Position numbers and translations under genes: made by a program | Notes under the pieces: model-generated | Told to the model about the DNA's origin: nothing | The model's database searches: none | What the model saw: only the letters and a program-made list of their open reading frames with translations | Source of the DNA: a virus | Virus record (IMG/VR): IMGVR_UViG_3300030107_006707 | Span: 1 to 64,000 of that record | Length of the DNA: 64,000 nucleotides | Direction: 5' to 3' (one strand) | In this document: piece after piece, positions 13,801 through 22,400 of the stretch | How the letters are laid out: every line of letters starts with the position of its first letter | Numbering within the stretch: position 1 is the stretch's first letter

Positions 13801-15753
13801 GTTACTACCTGTAACATAGGATTTATCTTTTATTGTTAAAACATTAGAAATCTGAGCGTAAAGCGTGTCTAAATAACTACCCATGATCTGGGTTAGGATT
13901 GCTATTTGCGATCCATTTTGCTCATCCTGCTCTATTATCCATCCTGGTAAGGTATAATATAAACTTGAGTTATTATTAAAGTCGTATGTCTCACCTAAAT
14001 TTGACAGGTCTGCTCTTCTAGAAATATAAGTTGGATGATTGCCGTATATGATTGGATCACCCGCCTCAAATGGAGCAGCACTAGATGACACTATAGCAGA
14101 GCCAGTATTTCTAGTCCCTGATGTAGAATACCCTGTCCATGTTCCGTTTGACAAACGTCCAGAATAATCTAATACCGTAGAATCAGTTGAAGAGTCTTCT
14201 GTTATACCTTCATTAAACTTAAAGTATACCCCTAGAGTGCTATTGTTATATGTTGTGTTTGCTCCGCCATTGACGGCCATATACCAATTTTGTCCTATCT
14301 CCACTGGATCTCTTGGCTCTTTCCAGAATCTAAATTCATCTAGAGATGCTGATAGCTTGCCATCGCCTGCGGGTATTACAGCACCGCCTGTAAAGTTAGC
14401 CACGTCAACTAAATTAACAGTGCCTGCGCCGTGTGCGACAGCACTGGTAATATTACCCGATGTGCCGCCCTTGTCTATTGTTAGGGTAACCTTAGTGCTT
14501 GTGCTACCTGCTGTGGCTGTTATACCCTGTATACCTGAACTAACTCCTGACCCAAAGGTGATTCTACTATCTGCGGTGCCATTAATTGCCTTTATGACAA
14601 GAGCCGCATTAGCTGCATCGCCTGACCCCGCAGTGCCTATATTGATGTGATTCGCTCCTGTGCTTGAGGGCGAGCCACCTGATGAGATATCAAATTTTAT
14701 TGTAACCGCAGTGTTAGTGCCGCCTGCGGCAACAGGTATTGTTATATTGAATTTGCTAGATGGATCACCAGCAGCTTGGTATCCAGACATATCAATGGCA
14801 TCTGTAGCAGTTGCTTGGGCTCCGTATCCACTTGGCTGTATTGGCCCTGGGGCTGTTCTTAGTGCGCCAAGGCGACCAATCAAACTACCTGTGACTAAAT
14901 TGATTGAAGACCCCGTAAGAATATTGTTTTGTTTGCAGGCTCCGTTTTCAAAAAGACTGATTGATGTTGAAGCTCCACTGTTTGTAAATACAAACGCATA
15001 ATGATCCCAAGAGCCGCTTCCTAATGTTAGCCCGCCTGCGGTTGGAACTGCTGCTTTGAATACACCACTTGATCCTGATTGATAAGAAACATAAAATCTA
15101 TCTGCTGATCCTGAATCTGTCTCAATGGTTAGGCGTCCATAATCATGTGATCCACTTGCCACACCGTTCCAAACATCTAAAATAACTTCTGTTGGTGATG
15201 ATACTGAACTATCAAACTCTGTCTTATTATAATAAAATTCTACGGTTGATCCACTAACTCCACCAAATTCTAAGTTATTTGATAGGTGTGATCCTGTTGC
15301 AAAAAATGTCCCAGTGTGTGGGCCACCTTTAAATTGTATGTGTTCAGCAGTAGTTGGTGTAGTATATCCTTGTTTAGACGCACCGTCAGCACCATATATT
15401 GCCCCTATTGTTACATATCCCGTAGATTTAGGGTATTCATTATCTAAAATATATTGTTCAAATGGCGTAAGGTCATTGAAAAATTCTAACTTATCTTTTG
15501 AACTACCATCATATGGGTAATAGTTTTTAACATATCCGAAAGTATCATAATAGTATCGGTATGCAGAACCATACTTCACAAAGTTTTCTGGCTTGGAGTA
15601 ATCTATCTTTGGTACAAACGTAGTATTCTTTTCAATAGCTTCTTGAACCTGTCCAATAGATTCAACACTATCAGCCAACTTCTTGCCTGTAGTAGTTGCA
15701 ACATTACCTATTTTGCCTGCTTTTTTAGCATCAAATAACTTTTTTATACTCAT
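4888..15753 (-). CDS. Giant virion structural protein with LamG-like and inserted modules (3621 aa)
   Basis: One uninterrupted 10.9-kb frame. Residues about 130-520 look like a LamG/concanavalin-type beta-sandwich (for example SWDHYAFVF and SASLDEFRFWKEP), split by an inserted module at about 311-456. A second copy of that module lies at about 1304-1456. Residues about 600-760 and 1180-1300 are charged helical segments. A second LamG-like stretch lies at about 800-1050. The glycine/serine-rich, beta-type composition resembles phage adhesin and baseplate-peripheral proteins. It directly follows the 493-residue and gp6-like wedge genes, so it is probably a tail or baseplate component contacting the host surface. 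Function is inferred; the length and single frame are directly seen. Confidence 0.75.
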   Translation of the reverse strand: MSIKKLFDAKKAGKIGNVATTTGKKLADSVESIGQVQEAIEKNTTFVPKIDYSKPENFVKYGSAYRYYYDTFGYVKNYYPYDGSSKDKLEFFNDLTPFEQYILDNEYPKSTGYVTIGAIYGADGASKQGYTTPTTAEHIQFKGGPHTGTFFATGSHLSNNLEFGGVSGSTVEFYYNKTEFDSSVSSPTEVILDVWNGVASGSHDYGRLTIETDSGSADRFYVSYQSGSSGVFKAAVPTAGGLTLGSGSWDHYAFVFTNSGASTSISLFENGACKQNNILTGSSINLVTGSLIGRLGALRTAPGPIQPSGYGAQATATDAIDMSGYQAAGDPSSKFNITIPVAAGGTNTAVTIKFDISSGGSPSSTGANHINIGTAGSGDAANAALVIKAINGTADSRITFGSGVSSGIQGITATAGSTSTKVTLTIDKGGTSGNITSAVAHGAGTVNLVDVANFTGGAVIPAGDGKLSASLDEFRFWKEPRDPVEIGQNWYMAVNGGANTTYNNSTLGVYFKFNEGITEDSSTDSTVLDYSGRLSNGTWTGYSTSGTRNTGSAIVSSSAAPFEAGDPIIYGNHPTYISRRADLSNLGETYDFNNNSSLYYTLPGWIIEQDEQNGSQIAILTQIMGSYLDTLYAQISNVLTIKDKSYVTGSNLESPNNDRLLSSLGFEAPELFDSVNEIVRYLDKDDKRPLEKSIHQIKNVIYKNLYNNLSYILKSKGTRKSFTNTLRCLGIDEKLVKISTYGDNVSYPLTSSYKETSHESKYIDFTGLRRGDDTEASVYQFYYADGYDGGSSGIIQQNTSLGPNTFTLQADINFPLRPQPGSKNYITPASVTASLFGFHTPNSTSATATDTTWANPEVDYGLQVYSVHAQGEYSLISSEDAASKDVYFEVKDRLGNIILQTDTISDVYDDTRWVLSLNVRPETYPFAQDVDGAEIHNHKYIVELYGSNFISDQKNASFQNSSTVVYATGSNILTSAKRVYVGAHRTNNTGGILQRSDIRVGACRAWNSFLTSSDVDHQARIASVYGSQHPYRNTNTFQASGSDVYVPSIESLMLNWDFETVTGSDASGQFRVDDFTSGSNSSNYENNYQAAYASTQRHHSARGDFFKANDKPARKQYLPTLELQPPEEIASDDMITIILEGSDDDVFGRDRRPVRYSFAVEKSLYDGISSQMLNMFGSIKDFNNLIGEPVNKYRAEYKDLGKLREIFFRRVTNDKIDLDKYLDYYKWLDGSLTNMIEQLFPASAMVAPNVRNIVESHVLERNKYQHKYPTIEGYPFEPSGSIRGGFESQYSWRFNHHPPTMTGSLASAVDAIDLDGYQAAADPSTRFTIQIPVAAGGSNTTITIKFDVSSTSDPSSFGSNSITIATAGSDDAANAALVVKAINGTADDRITYGNDAGGGTDAITNIGVLGISAAQGSNTKKVTLTMTVAGTSGNISSAIAHGAGTVNLVDVNDFTGASDKILKEAQNENCSWWQGRADRDGVALSLGPNAAASAGVQLDRQNLFKVTGRSVLEQNRKKLYKFESVVTNNIVGGSNEFANKAKTNVLSFSSVASAKDCTDAVVPPGSPLEKVRQGFRVSIAGENFKGNRLAPFSLYNALNEGTHNKMLTDNGLSGSQITNLHEDAYFGSGYEVPMQGPFTNTHVGGLLARASGLRMQTDPTLRREKFRLSVSSGTGVLANIDTETGALSSGKGHYYRGLTSKSPVNIANIAHVTSSVSGNVLGNFDRTLNYQVVQTSGRSINNIDLRDDPTAYAPNPLLSPYVGDVVETPIPTRRGDQATISTRTSQKSVFTERFSAPGGVETSSPLYLDFYASELSPNNALPFRNTLTREIINGRLQVHQARGGQLGSVAGSLISSGFTVQDLNTGSFGFDVISRHDTQRNTLQRPVISGYFAGKSNIYTVTTGSVKDNAFITHPIPRADRLSWLQALSGSSSTSEHDLFNSGSVTPEVITVPSRSSLVQGTGYDGTLPGGTVIPATAEQQKLLLDGTSYNGSSAGGFNKFALSGSAFILSDANGVKYGVCLNLSGTTGPSGPEDDLLAAGVAANKIFHVTIQFSSNSGNVLDQISQSININAPDLDNSIVTHTTSSDNNPSNHTFTFATGTAITDVQPIAGPFTTINNDAVSYLAATSPSGTFTSRIGAVVLTQGGPAGFLRTQVFENMKDYREDDTSAVLSASDGTVQYRWGVGKNYNSWQQIRQSQIRNRESILPSNKVRIYDRTISDAGSVVEVEREISEPVVQYSYKPIVTTLSIVDDASPEDDQLVFRDIVIEHSYTNQKATFINGDVRTRLGGKPKSQMFVYDSLRDVKSITYSKKLSAEDTGIGRIKSHKLRQDIYPKVINANLSSSQVRDNFQYTRWRDDDEVFAALSKADPHKVVDGFGFIPATEENFVPEMARRAAAQNRQSPRWQVGYVNSQGYVIEQKFQYPFDSAEGVTAPRTGNGTASIWPMDSFAYGDGLFSGSHVMLTGVTVDISSAATNVDFFGGQASGVYNLAAGELMTFKFGAPGRTGSAPNQGYTPTPWYSKRSCHYMNQLMHLDFDSLTGNPVNYTQSVEQGSVGGVFFAPPWTAGRDRRAVDGPNKGSLIESRGPFYDTYKDFSEGQKQLGRGMSLIPEFRISEHIDLYEVQNFGDYYAFNSSSYSITGAADLASSAQNGFMARYQNTDFIRFLNQFMIDDKEINGLPSDLSLEVRGVQKVLPYDGFYPMVRSLQLATLFSQSYTPGATFEAETGTRGGGNQTDISGAGWQNVLDYFYAPGIMYNSIKSGMAVDHPVFINRDIRFNREPGEVGFFLSASGDPRTFAELSNYTKDSPIIRRNNHGIGVLNAGNFRMEVARIFKEKPLPRRLGTFEKTQPTGSEEFLAHLLYYPDRINFETIVNPTEYLLDNKFVNNQIFDWQANDITSSFYTYANNKYVKGAGNFFGAVPEVFLENSTLTTIASDPTLVNPGAIPVQSGTLYAMEISLRKTDNFNMYSNPIAFGPCTATGSAFDNNELLANAGVTGSLRDKYGSVLKADWGMVRFGARATSSNLSGSTPSGSVWPLLHGNNAPHTPPYWYGASWARVYFLPTGSGLLTLNEIIAASEIEYGNDNDYLFDFRFNDLNQTDVSAAYGSTTITQGTPMTHGNGGLGVPGYLWNRAWQNKMEIKASITVDNVHPGNIQPNDSWVIMPKWECPILDFPVRAEPWATNSGSYNFSASFAYANPDADIGLRNFIDGAFGKEACPQQGMWHQYGVTPNPGEGVQMLIKDLGSGEKEKRLKAVSVFKDSAGNLPSIIAEAEEQFLPKIPNSLVDITETGDRKREVRSLAKLVGFPAEVVNQPVNLGKVADRKEFSEAIVALPYFKDNDGQLQFIPIPIKDESNQVVQIFGKQTARLRRALTKYVLPPTIERRMSFLAPETYPRITEEDLSAKPINSRLDDENPPIAMYLFEFTTTFNKQDLADWWQGIMPEASKKFEKAKVYTIDHAMPGVGLQDFGAKPGAGGGKVDRRLRDLIDNSEFIHSSDKDSPGFRPDIQWMVFKVKQRAAGSYEEMIRNSLRFAGATIQEPTGQLAYEKRMKGFNWPYDFFSIVELAKIEAGVTFRPDIDEIDGDGDLNNKNVESLDGPDSRTEALRTNTRRSPGQGIKVN
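11385..11840 (-). repeat. Second copy of an inserted approximately 140-residue module
   Basis: This part of the 3621-residue gene encodes a module running from AVDAIDLDGYQAAADPS to AHGAGTVNLVDVNDFTGAS, at about residues 1304-1456. It matches the copy at 14385-14820 along its full length, sharing DAID-GYQAA-DPS, IPVAAGG, DAANAAL, KAINGTAD and AHGAGTVNLVD. The sequence on both sides (SWRFNHHPPTM and ENCSWWQGRADR) reads like a single domain that the module interrupts. Confidence 0.75.
14385..14820 (-). repeat. First copy of an inserted approximately 140-residue module
   Basis: This copy encodes ATDAIDMSGYQAAGDPS through AHGAGTVNLVDVANFTGGA, about residues 311-456 of the giant virion protein. 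It lies between LIGRLGALRTAP and DGKLSASLDEFRFW, which look like adjacent strands of one LamG-type domain, so it appears inserted in a surface loop. Similarity to the copy at 11385-11840 is clear in protein and visible in DNA (for example the GCATTAGCTGCATC segment on the plus strand). Confidence 0.75.
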
Positions 15754-15755
15754 GT

Positions 15756-17237
15756 TTATGGATCTTCAACTCTAAATTTAAATACTTCTGGTTGCTCAAT
15801 ATAATCACCTTGTAACAAGTAAGCAAATTGGATACCGTAATTAAAACCTGATTCAAAAGGCTCCATATCAAGTTCAAAATAGTTTCCACTTACATCATAG
15901 GACATTCTAGTGTGATTTGTTGTACCAGTACCAAACGGTATAACCTCAAGATTATCTTCTATTCTAAATACTTTATAGTAAGCATCCTCAATAATAGTAT
16001 TTTCTATCTCTACTGATGCAACAGAATATATTGTTGGCTGCCATCGTTTCGGACGTACAAACACTCTAAATACTGGCTTATCGTCAGTAGAATACAGAGA
16101 ACTCAAATTTGTTATCTTAGACATATACGGTTCTGTTCTGTCTTCTAAGAGCAACTTATAGGAGGCTGGTTTAAACGAGCCAGTAAAGAATTCTGTTGAG
16201 CCGCTATGCCACACATCATTTAGTTCAGAAAATGAACTGGTGGTAGCAAACGAGGCGGTATAAATACCTGTTATCTCGTTGCCATTCTCAATCAACTTAC
16301 CAGCCTCAACGGCTGTGGTAGCAGCGCCCGTAATATCAGTTACGATGGCCCTTACACCAATAGGTGCGCCATCTGATGATGCTGTGTAGAACGCTACACT
16401 CAATCGGTTCTCCGAAAGACCTACTATATCTGTTAGTGTTCCTCGGAATCTATTGTAAAGATATAAAGTGTTCAAGTTATTTTCAGAAGACAAAACAGAA
16501 CTACTCAATATAAAACTACCTCTTTGGTCTTTTCTAGAGTCATCCCATCTTGCCTCAATAACTGGTTTTTGCATAACGAACTCTGTGCTTCTGCCGTGAA
16601 ACATCTTAGTGAATAAAGATCCTGATGATCCCGTTATTGCTGCTTGTGTTTGTTTTAATAAAAATCCATAGTTAGTTTTTGTTCCAGCAAGCCAGTTCTC
16701 TACAGCAGGTGTAACCTCTAGTTCTAGATCTTCATTACCTTTTACAAATGTTACTGACCCTGAAAAGTTGTTGACAGCAGCAAGGGCGTGGTAATCAGAT
16801 CCAGTCGTTGCCCATGCAGTGGTTGATGATGCACTTACCCAGTTACACTTGCCAATGTCTGTGTAATTTTCCATATCAAGTCCACGACCCTCATCCCAGC
16901 TAGCTGATAGTATTTTAACGTCAAGGGTTAGGTTTTCAGGGGTTGTATCTGCGTGCTCGGCATTAAACATCTTTAGGTAAAAGTTTACAGAGCCAGATGC
17001 GGGTATAGTTCCTGCTGATCTATCAGAACCTATTTTATTCAAATCAAACTGAATCAGTATCCTAGCTTCTTCAGCATTTTGCGCACTTATGCTTGCCGAT
17101 GTCTGCCCGTGAATAACAAATGTTTCAAGGATATCTGAAGCACCCATGTTAGATCCAGTGGCCTTGGTCCTAAGATCAGCTTTAAAGGCATTAGTAATAG
17201 TATTATCCTGAGTTGCATCGTATCTCTTGATAGCCAT
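15756..17237 (-). CDS. Virion protein with DNRLRE-like beta domain (493 aa)
   Basis: Residues about 40-240 resemble the DNRLRE-type beta-sandwich of surface proteins. The visible features are ARILIQFDLNKI, an aspartate/tryptophan segment SASWDEGRGLDMENY, and the TPAVENWLAG-NYGFLLK pattern. The C-terminal half is beta-rich and ends FKFRVEDP. The gene lies between the gp6-like wedge gene and the giant virion gene and shares the base at 17237 with its upstream neighbour (TAATG), so it belongs to the baseplate operon. A role as a baseplate-peripheral or fibre-attachment protein is inferred. The domain assignment rests on pattern recognition and should be tested by profile search. Confidence 0.65.
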   Translation of the reverse strand: MAIKRYDATQDNTITNAFKADLRTKATGSNMGASDILETFVIHGQTSASISAQNAEEARILIQFDLNKIGSDRSAGTIPASGSVNFYLKMFNAEHADTTPENLTLDVKILSASWDEGRGLDMENYTDIGKCNWVSASSTTAWATTGSDYHALAAVNNFSGSVTFVKGNEDLELEVTPAVENWLAGTKTNYGFLLKQTQAAITGSSGSLFTKMFHGRSTEFVMQKPVIEARWDDSRKDQRGSFILSSSVLSSENNLNTLYLYNRFRGTLTDIVGLSENRLSVAFYTASSDGAPIGVRAIVTDITGAATTAVEAGKLIENGNEITGIYTASFATTSSFSELNDVWHSGSTEFFTGSFKPASYKLLLEDRTEPYMSKITNLSSLYSTDDKPVFRVFVRPKRWQPTIYSVASVEIENTIIEDAYYKVFRIEDNLEVIPFGTGTTNHTRMSYDVSGNYFELDMEPFESGFNYGIQFAYLLQGDYIEQPEVFKFRVEDP

Positions 17238-19027
17238 TATCTAGCAACTCCTTGGACATCCTGATCAAAATCTTTGATTTCAAATACAACATTATCAGGG
17301 GCTGAAATAATTTTACCATCTGGGCTGGTGTTCAGGTCTATATCAAATGGGAACTGACTGTATCCAGCCTCTGTTTTTGCATCAACATTAACGAACACTG
17401 TGTCTATTACCCCTGGTACTCTATTAAGAACCCTAAACACGTCGGAGACATAAAATGGCTCACCCATATTCTTCTTGGTACCAAATTCATCTTTTATTTC
17501 GGCGATACAGTCGTTAATAACATCAAATTTATTGACGTCAACATCTGTTACCACTTCAAAGTCAATAGACAAGTTTATAACCTTTCCAGGGATGATATCA
17601 ATTGTATCATTGATCATTTTATACTGGTTTAGCCAGTTTTTTAAATTATTTAATAATGTTACCGTTGGAGTGATAAAATTCTCATTCTCATCTTCTGATA
17701 AAACAAACAAATTTAGGTTTCTTTTGAATGAATCCCTATCTTGTGAAACAGAGGCTCTTTTGATAGAACCAAAACCTCTTGGCATACGATAACATAATGC
17801 GATATAGTCTTGTTTAGTCACTGCTCTGTTTTGAGATGCATAAGAGTCAAACGCTCTAGTTCTAATTTCTTCTTGATCTGGTTCGGATACATCTCCTACA
17901 ATTGCGTCTTCGTTTGTACATTCCACAGTTGATAGAATAAACTCTATTATGTTATCTGATAAAGAAGATCTGTTTTTAAACACTAGGTCTGTTTCTAACG
18001 GTGTGGTTACTGTATTGACTGCGGCGTTTGCAGTGTTTGTATCGTTTGCACGATATGTGATAGTCAATACTGTGTTTTCAGGAGCAACACCAAACTTGTC
18101 ATTCTTTATTAAATTACTAGGATCAAAACTATCATCAGTTTCATAATTTCTCCCGTGTATATTAAGAACAACATCTGATGGATCTGCTATCAAATCAGTA
18201 GTAAGATTATCCGCTGACCCAAAACCAAATTGTATAAAGGTTTCACCATCTTCAAAATCAACAGTAAATCTTCTTGGTACTGGCTTAAGTCTAAGACTAT
18301 ATGGGACAGATGTTTTATCACTGGCTCTATTTTCTAACTGTTGATATATAACGTTTTGTGATAGGTATGGGACTTCAAAATATTCATTACCCTCGGTATC
18401 AAATATTGATACAATTTCGCTAATCCCAATCCCATCAAGTTTTAGTTTTAGAAATTTATTATAATCCGCAACGGTTATAGTTTCAGAAAACAACTCGCCT
18501 GATATAATGCGGCCCTTTGCCTTTACTGCAAAGTATGTTGGATCACCTGTGTCGGTATCTACTTTTGCTACAACTACTTCGTTAGCAGGGTTAGCTAAAT
18601 CTATATCTTCTTGAAGCGTAAATATACCGCCACCTTCAGCAGCAAATTTAGTACCCCTCTTTACAATTGGAAGATATTCTTCATCAACCCCTCTTGATGT
18701 GGTAGAAGCAGGAATCAATACGAAAACTGTGATTACGCCCTCAGTTGATGAAGTTCCTGTTGGCTTATACCCTAATTGTTTAGCGAGACGGTTAATGTTC
18801 TTGGTTTCTATTGCGCTGTCCAAAAAACCCTCATTGGTTTGGTAATCTAAATAAAACGACAGATTGTCACCGATGTAAGCTACAGTGTCTAGCATCAAAG
18901 AACCAAAGGATGCTTCATTGAAATCTTTAAATGAATCAGGATAATACCTCTTAGCATGATTAACCAAGGAATTTTTAATATCTTGGAAATCTCTACTAAC
19001 ATATTTTACAGGTCTTTTTTTAGCCAT
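17237..19027 (-). CDS. 6: Baseplate wedge protein, T4 gp6-like (596 aa)
   Basis: The N-terminus is characteristic of T4 gp6/baseplate-J relatives: YVSRDFQDIKNSLVNHAKRY, then FGSLMLDTVAYIGDNLSFYL, then RLAKQLGYKPTG within the first 100 residues. Gp6 forms the ring-like core of the six baseplate wedges and joins them around the hub. The length is close to that of gp6 homologues (about 600-660). The neighbours agree, with a gp25-like gene immediately upstream in transcription, as in T4-like phages. The ATG at 19027 follows the gp25 stop by 21 bases. No truncation is seen. Confidence 0.92.
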   Translation of the reverse strand: MAKKRPVKYVSRDFQDIKNSLVNHAKRYYPDSFKDFNEASFGSLMLDTVAYIGDNLSFYLDYQTNEGFLDSAIETKNINRLAKQLGYKPTGTSSTEGVITVFVLIPASTTSRGVDEEYLPIVKRGTKFAAEGGGIFTLQEDIDLANPANEVVVAKVDTDTGDPTYFAVKAKGRIISGELFSETITVADYNKFLKLKLDGIGISEIVSIFDTEGNEYFEVPYLSQNVIYQQLENRASDKTSVPYSLRLKPVPRRFTVDFEDGETFIQFGFGSADNLTTDLIADPSDVVLNIHGRNYETDDSFDPSNLIKNDKFGVAPENTVLTITYRANDTNTANAAVNTVTTPLETDLVFKNRSSLSDNIIEFILSTVECTNEDAIVGDVSEPDQEEIRTRAFDSYASQNRAVTKQDYIALCYRMPRGFGSIKRASVSQDRDSFKRNLNLFVLSEDENENFITPTVTLLNNLKNWLNQYKMINDTIDIIPGKVINLSIDFEVVTDVDVNKFDVINDCIAEIKDEFGTKKNMGEPFYVSDVFRVLNRVPGVIDTVFVNVDAKTEAGYSQFPFDIDLNTSPDGKIISAPDNVVFEIKDFDQDVQGVAR

Positions 19028-19048
19028 ATTGTACCACCACTCTAATAT

Positions 19049-19447
19049 TTAGCTCGTTACTTCAGTTATAGTTAAGGTATCCGTATCATCTAAGGGTAAA
19101 ATGTCATAGACAATTTCTATTCTTAGTTCTTTTTCACCAATTAAACCAGGGTTAGACTCACTGTCAGCAAAATTAATACGGCGTACATTAACAAACGGCA
19201 TGTAATTAGATACCTGAGATTTTATCTCGTCGCTTATATTAGTAAGAACTATAGGATTAAATTGTTCAAAAAGGAAGTTCCTTAGACCGACACCAAAGTC
19301 TGGTAACATTACTCTTTCACCCTTAGCTGTTAGTATTAGATTTTTTAAGTTTTGCCTAATTGATTCACGAAGAGTTTTATTTAGCCCATATGCCCCGTCT
19401 TTAGAATCTATAGATAAAGGTAATGATGGTGAAATTCCAATGGCCAT
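19049..19447 (-). CDS. 25: Baseplate wedge protein, gp25-like (132 aa)
   Basis: A small protein with the gp25/GpW family signature: SLPLSIDSKDGAYGLNKTLRESIRQNLKNLILTA (seen from residue 8), then GERVMLPDFGVGLRNFLFE, then a region of IxxxVxxYxPFVNVRRI type. The family forms part of the baseplate inner wedge and is structurally related to sheath-initiation proteins of contractile tails. The length of 132 aa is normal. The start ATG at 19447 overlaps the stop of the 1800-residue gene by one base. The pairing with gp6 downstream is the conserved T4-like order. Confidence 0.93.
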   Translation of the reverse strand: MAIGISPSLPLSIDSKDGAYGLNKTLRESIRQNLKNLILTAKGERVMLPDFGVGLRNFLFEQFNPIVLTNISDEIKSQVSNYMPFVNVRRINFADSESNPGLIGEKELRIEIVYDILPLDDTDTLTITEVTS

Positions 19448-22400
19448 TATTTAAAGCTTCCCTCTGATATACTAACCATTTTCTTAAGTATGGTGTCAGC
19501 CGTATTTTTAGTGCTACTAAACGTTGTACCAATCAAAGAATCTATATTAGTAGATGCATCTAAGTAAATAGTTGCCATAGCACATAATGCTTGTATTGGT
19601 GAGTAGACATTATCAGGTGGGTAACCTGGCACCTCGGGCTCACCTGGGGCACGGAGGCTATCCTTTTCAGCAAAGATTCTTTCTAAGTAATCAACCTCGT
19701 TATCTTGGGGAGGGCTAACGGCTTGGGCTGATTCAAGAATTCTTATTCTTATCTGTTGGGGAAGAAGGTCATAATATTCTTTGAATACAGCCCCGTAATC
19801 AAAGAAACCACCGCCACCAACTTCAGGAGACAAACGATAAAGATTTTCTTTGTTATTAATTGGATCAGAAAACAATGGCTCTATAATTGCATCAATCACT
19901 TCTTCTAAAGAGTAATCTTCTTGTATTACTTTATTATATACTTCATCTAATCTTTCGTCTTCTAAATCAAACCTAATTTTTCTAGCTAGGTAATTAACGA
20001 TCATTTTTCTCATAATTATGTCTGGTCCGCCTCGTCCTTCAGTTTCATTTGTGATCTCGGCGTCAGAAGATGCAAATTGTATCCTGCCCACTGGGGATTC
20101 TCCTCTAAACCCTTGTAGAGATCTACTATCGCTAAATATAGGCCATATTGAACAGAAATAAGGATAGACTCTTGCGCTGATACCAGAAAGCATATTTTTT
20201 CGCTTTGTTTTTTTCTCAAAGTTTGGACCAGCATTTATAAGTGTTGGAGCGTCTTCTATTTTAGAATACAATATATTATAAGCAGTTTCTATGTCAAATA
20301 GTGGCGATTCTATGTATTGTTGTCTTGGCGACTTGTCTGGCTTTTCTCGTCCAAATGGGAATGAAAAAGCTGCGTTTAAGAATTCTAAACCATCCCCCCG
20401 ATCATATACTATATTATCTAAAAATGGTTTTGGATAAGACCCAGCCTCTTGGGCAGTTGGTGGCCTCAGTATTGCATCCGCTTTATTGAAGCTGCTTACT
20501 ATTTGCCTTTTGCTAAAGCCAAACCCATGAATAAGCTGTGTGTTAACAGCAATTCGGCTCTCAGGTAATAGATCAATCGGATCACGGTCACGAGAGCCGT
20601 AGTTTTCTATTGGATTACTGTCTATAATTGATGGCATTGTTAGGTTTACTAACACATTACGATCATCCTTAGCTAAGGTAGGATTACTTAATATTTGCTG
20701 AAGATTAACACCTTTACGATAAATTATAATTTTGTTTGGTGAATCAAATTCTGTTTCGTCTTGCTGTCCAAGATAAAGACGCAAATTTCCTATTTGATAT
20801 TGTCCTATCTGACCTGAATACGATATGAGGGCGTTGTCTATCTCACGGTCTGGATCATCACCAAAGAGAAGCAATTTTGTTTGTTCATTTTCATTACCCA
20901 TAGTGATACAAGATATTCTGTCACCTCCAGAAAACAGTCCACCGCTTTTACTGCTAGCAAGCATAAATTTTTCTAATTCAATAAACACTGAACTATTCAT
21001 TGAGTTTTGCAGGGCTGTTTCAGACGAACCTTGTATATCACTAAGAACAGAGGGCATTGGTATTCCAGCCAGTGCATTTGCAAGACCATCCTCTGCTAGT
21101 GATTTTAAGTCGCACAAGGATTTGAGTTTTTCTGTGGCTGCTTCAATATTATCTAAAGCTTGATTTTTTTGATCCTCATCAGTCAACCCCTTATTTCTCA
21201 GCAGATCTTTAGATATTTGTGCAGCATTAACAAAATCCCTTTCATCACAAAATTCTACATAATATTTTTCTGGGACAAAATCCAGTAGGGCGGAACGAGG
21301 AATAGACTGACCTATATCTTTAAACGTATTTTTACCTTGAGCAGGATCTAATCCAAATCTTTCCATTAGTTCCTCTACAATAGCCAATAATATTGTGCCT
21401 GGATCTCCTTCTAATAAAGATCTGATTTCTGCTGCATTAAGTGTCGCAGATAAAACTTCCATAAAGTTCTCTAAGTTTTCTAAACTTGAGTTTAGTTTGT
21501 TGGCCACTGCTTCTAGGTCTATTCCTTGATCTTTCAAAAAATCGTTTAACTTTTTAGCGCCAAAGTTTAGTGCTTGGTTTGGGTCTGGTAGTTTTGCTGC
21601 CAAGTCGTCTGCTAAGGAGGCTGGGAGACCATCGCACCCAAGGAAAGATTCTAATCCTTCTATGACAAGTGCCAGCAAAACTTCAGTTAGTGCTTTTTCT
21701 ATAGCCTCTTTTACTATCTTACGGATAAAGTCTAAAAGCCCCATGATTGGTATAAGCGGAATATTAATACCAAAATAATTTGACACTCTTTCAGGACTTA
21801 TAACATCTTCTAAATTGTTAATGTCTAGATCCTCTAATTTTATTCCGTTAAATAATTCCTCAACTAATGACTTGCCTACAAAGTCCATAACGCAAGACAG
21901 TTCGTCATCAACAAACTTATCAAATCTATCTGAGAACGCATTGAGTCCCTCGGGAGAAAAACCTTCCACCAAGTCTAATAACGCAAAGTTTTTCTTTAGG
22001 TCTTGTAGTGATTTGTTAGCAAGCTCCCCAAATAGTTCTAAGAGTGTTATCCTATCAAGTACAATATCAAATATATCTTCAATAGACTTTATTTGTTTGG
22101 CTAGTTCTGGGAGATTATCGCAGTTTAAAACGGCGTCCTGGGCTTTGATCTCTAAGTTCTTAACTCGGCTAGATCTTGCCGATTCTTTCTCTTCTTTTTC
22201 TGGGTCATTCTCATAAGCAAATAGTGAACCCTCAGTAACAGATCGTGGCTCTAAAGAGTTGGTAACACCTTGACCTGTTGCTACACCATCACCTGAAACG
22301 TTTGTCTCAATCTCTGTTGGGCTTTCTTCATCTGATCCCTGAACTGGCTTAGCTTTGTCTGGATTAATCTCTGGCACTGGGAATGTATAAAGTTGTAAGA

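Noticed and set aside
14237-15001. Plus-strand open frames of 113-137 codons
   Set aside because: They are antisense shadows of the 3621-residue virion gene; no recognisable protein pattern.
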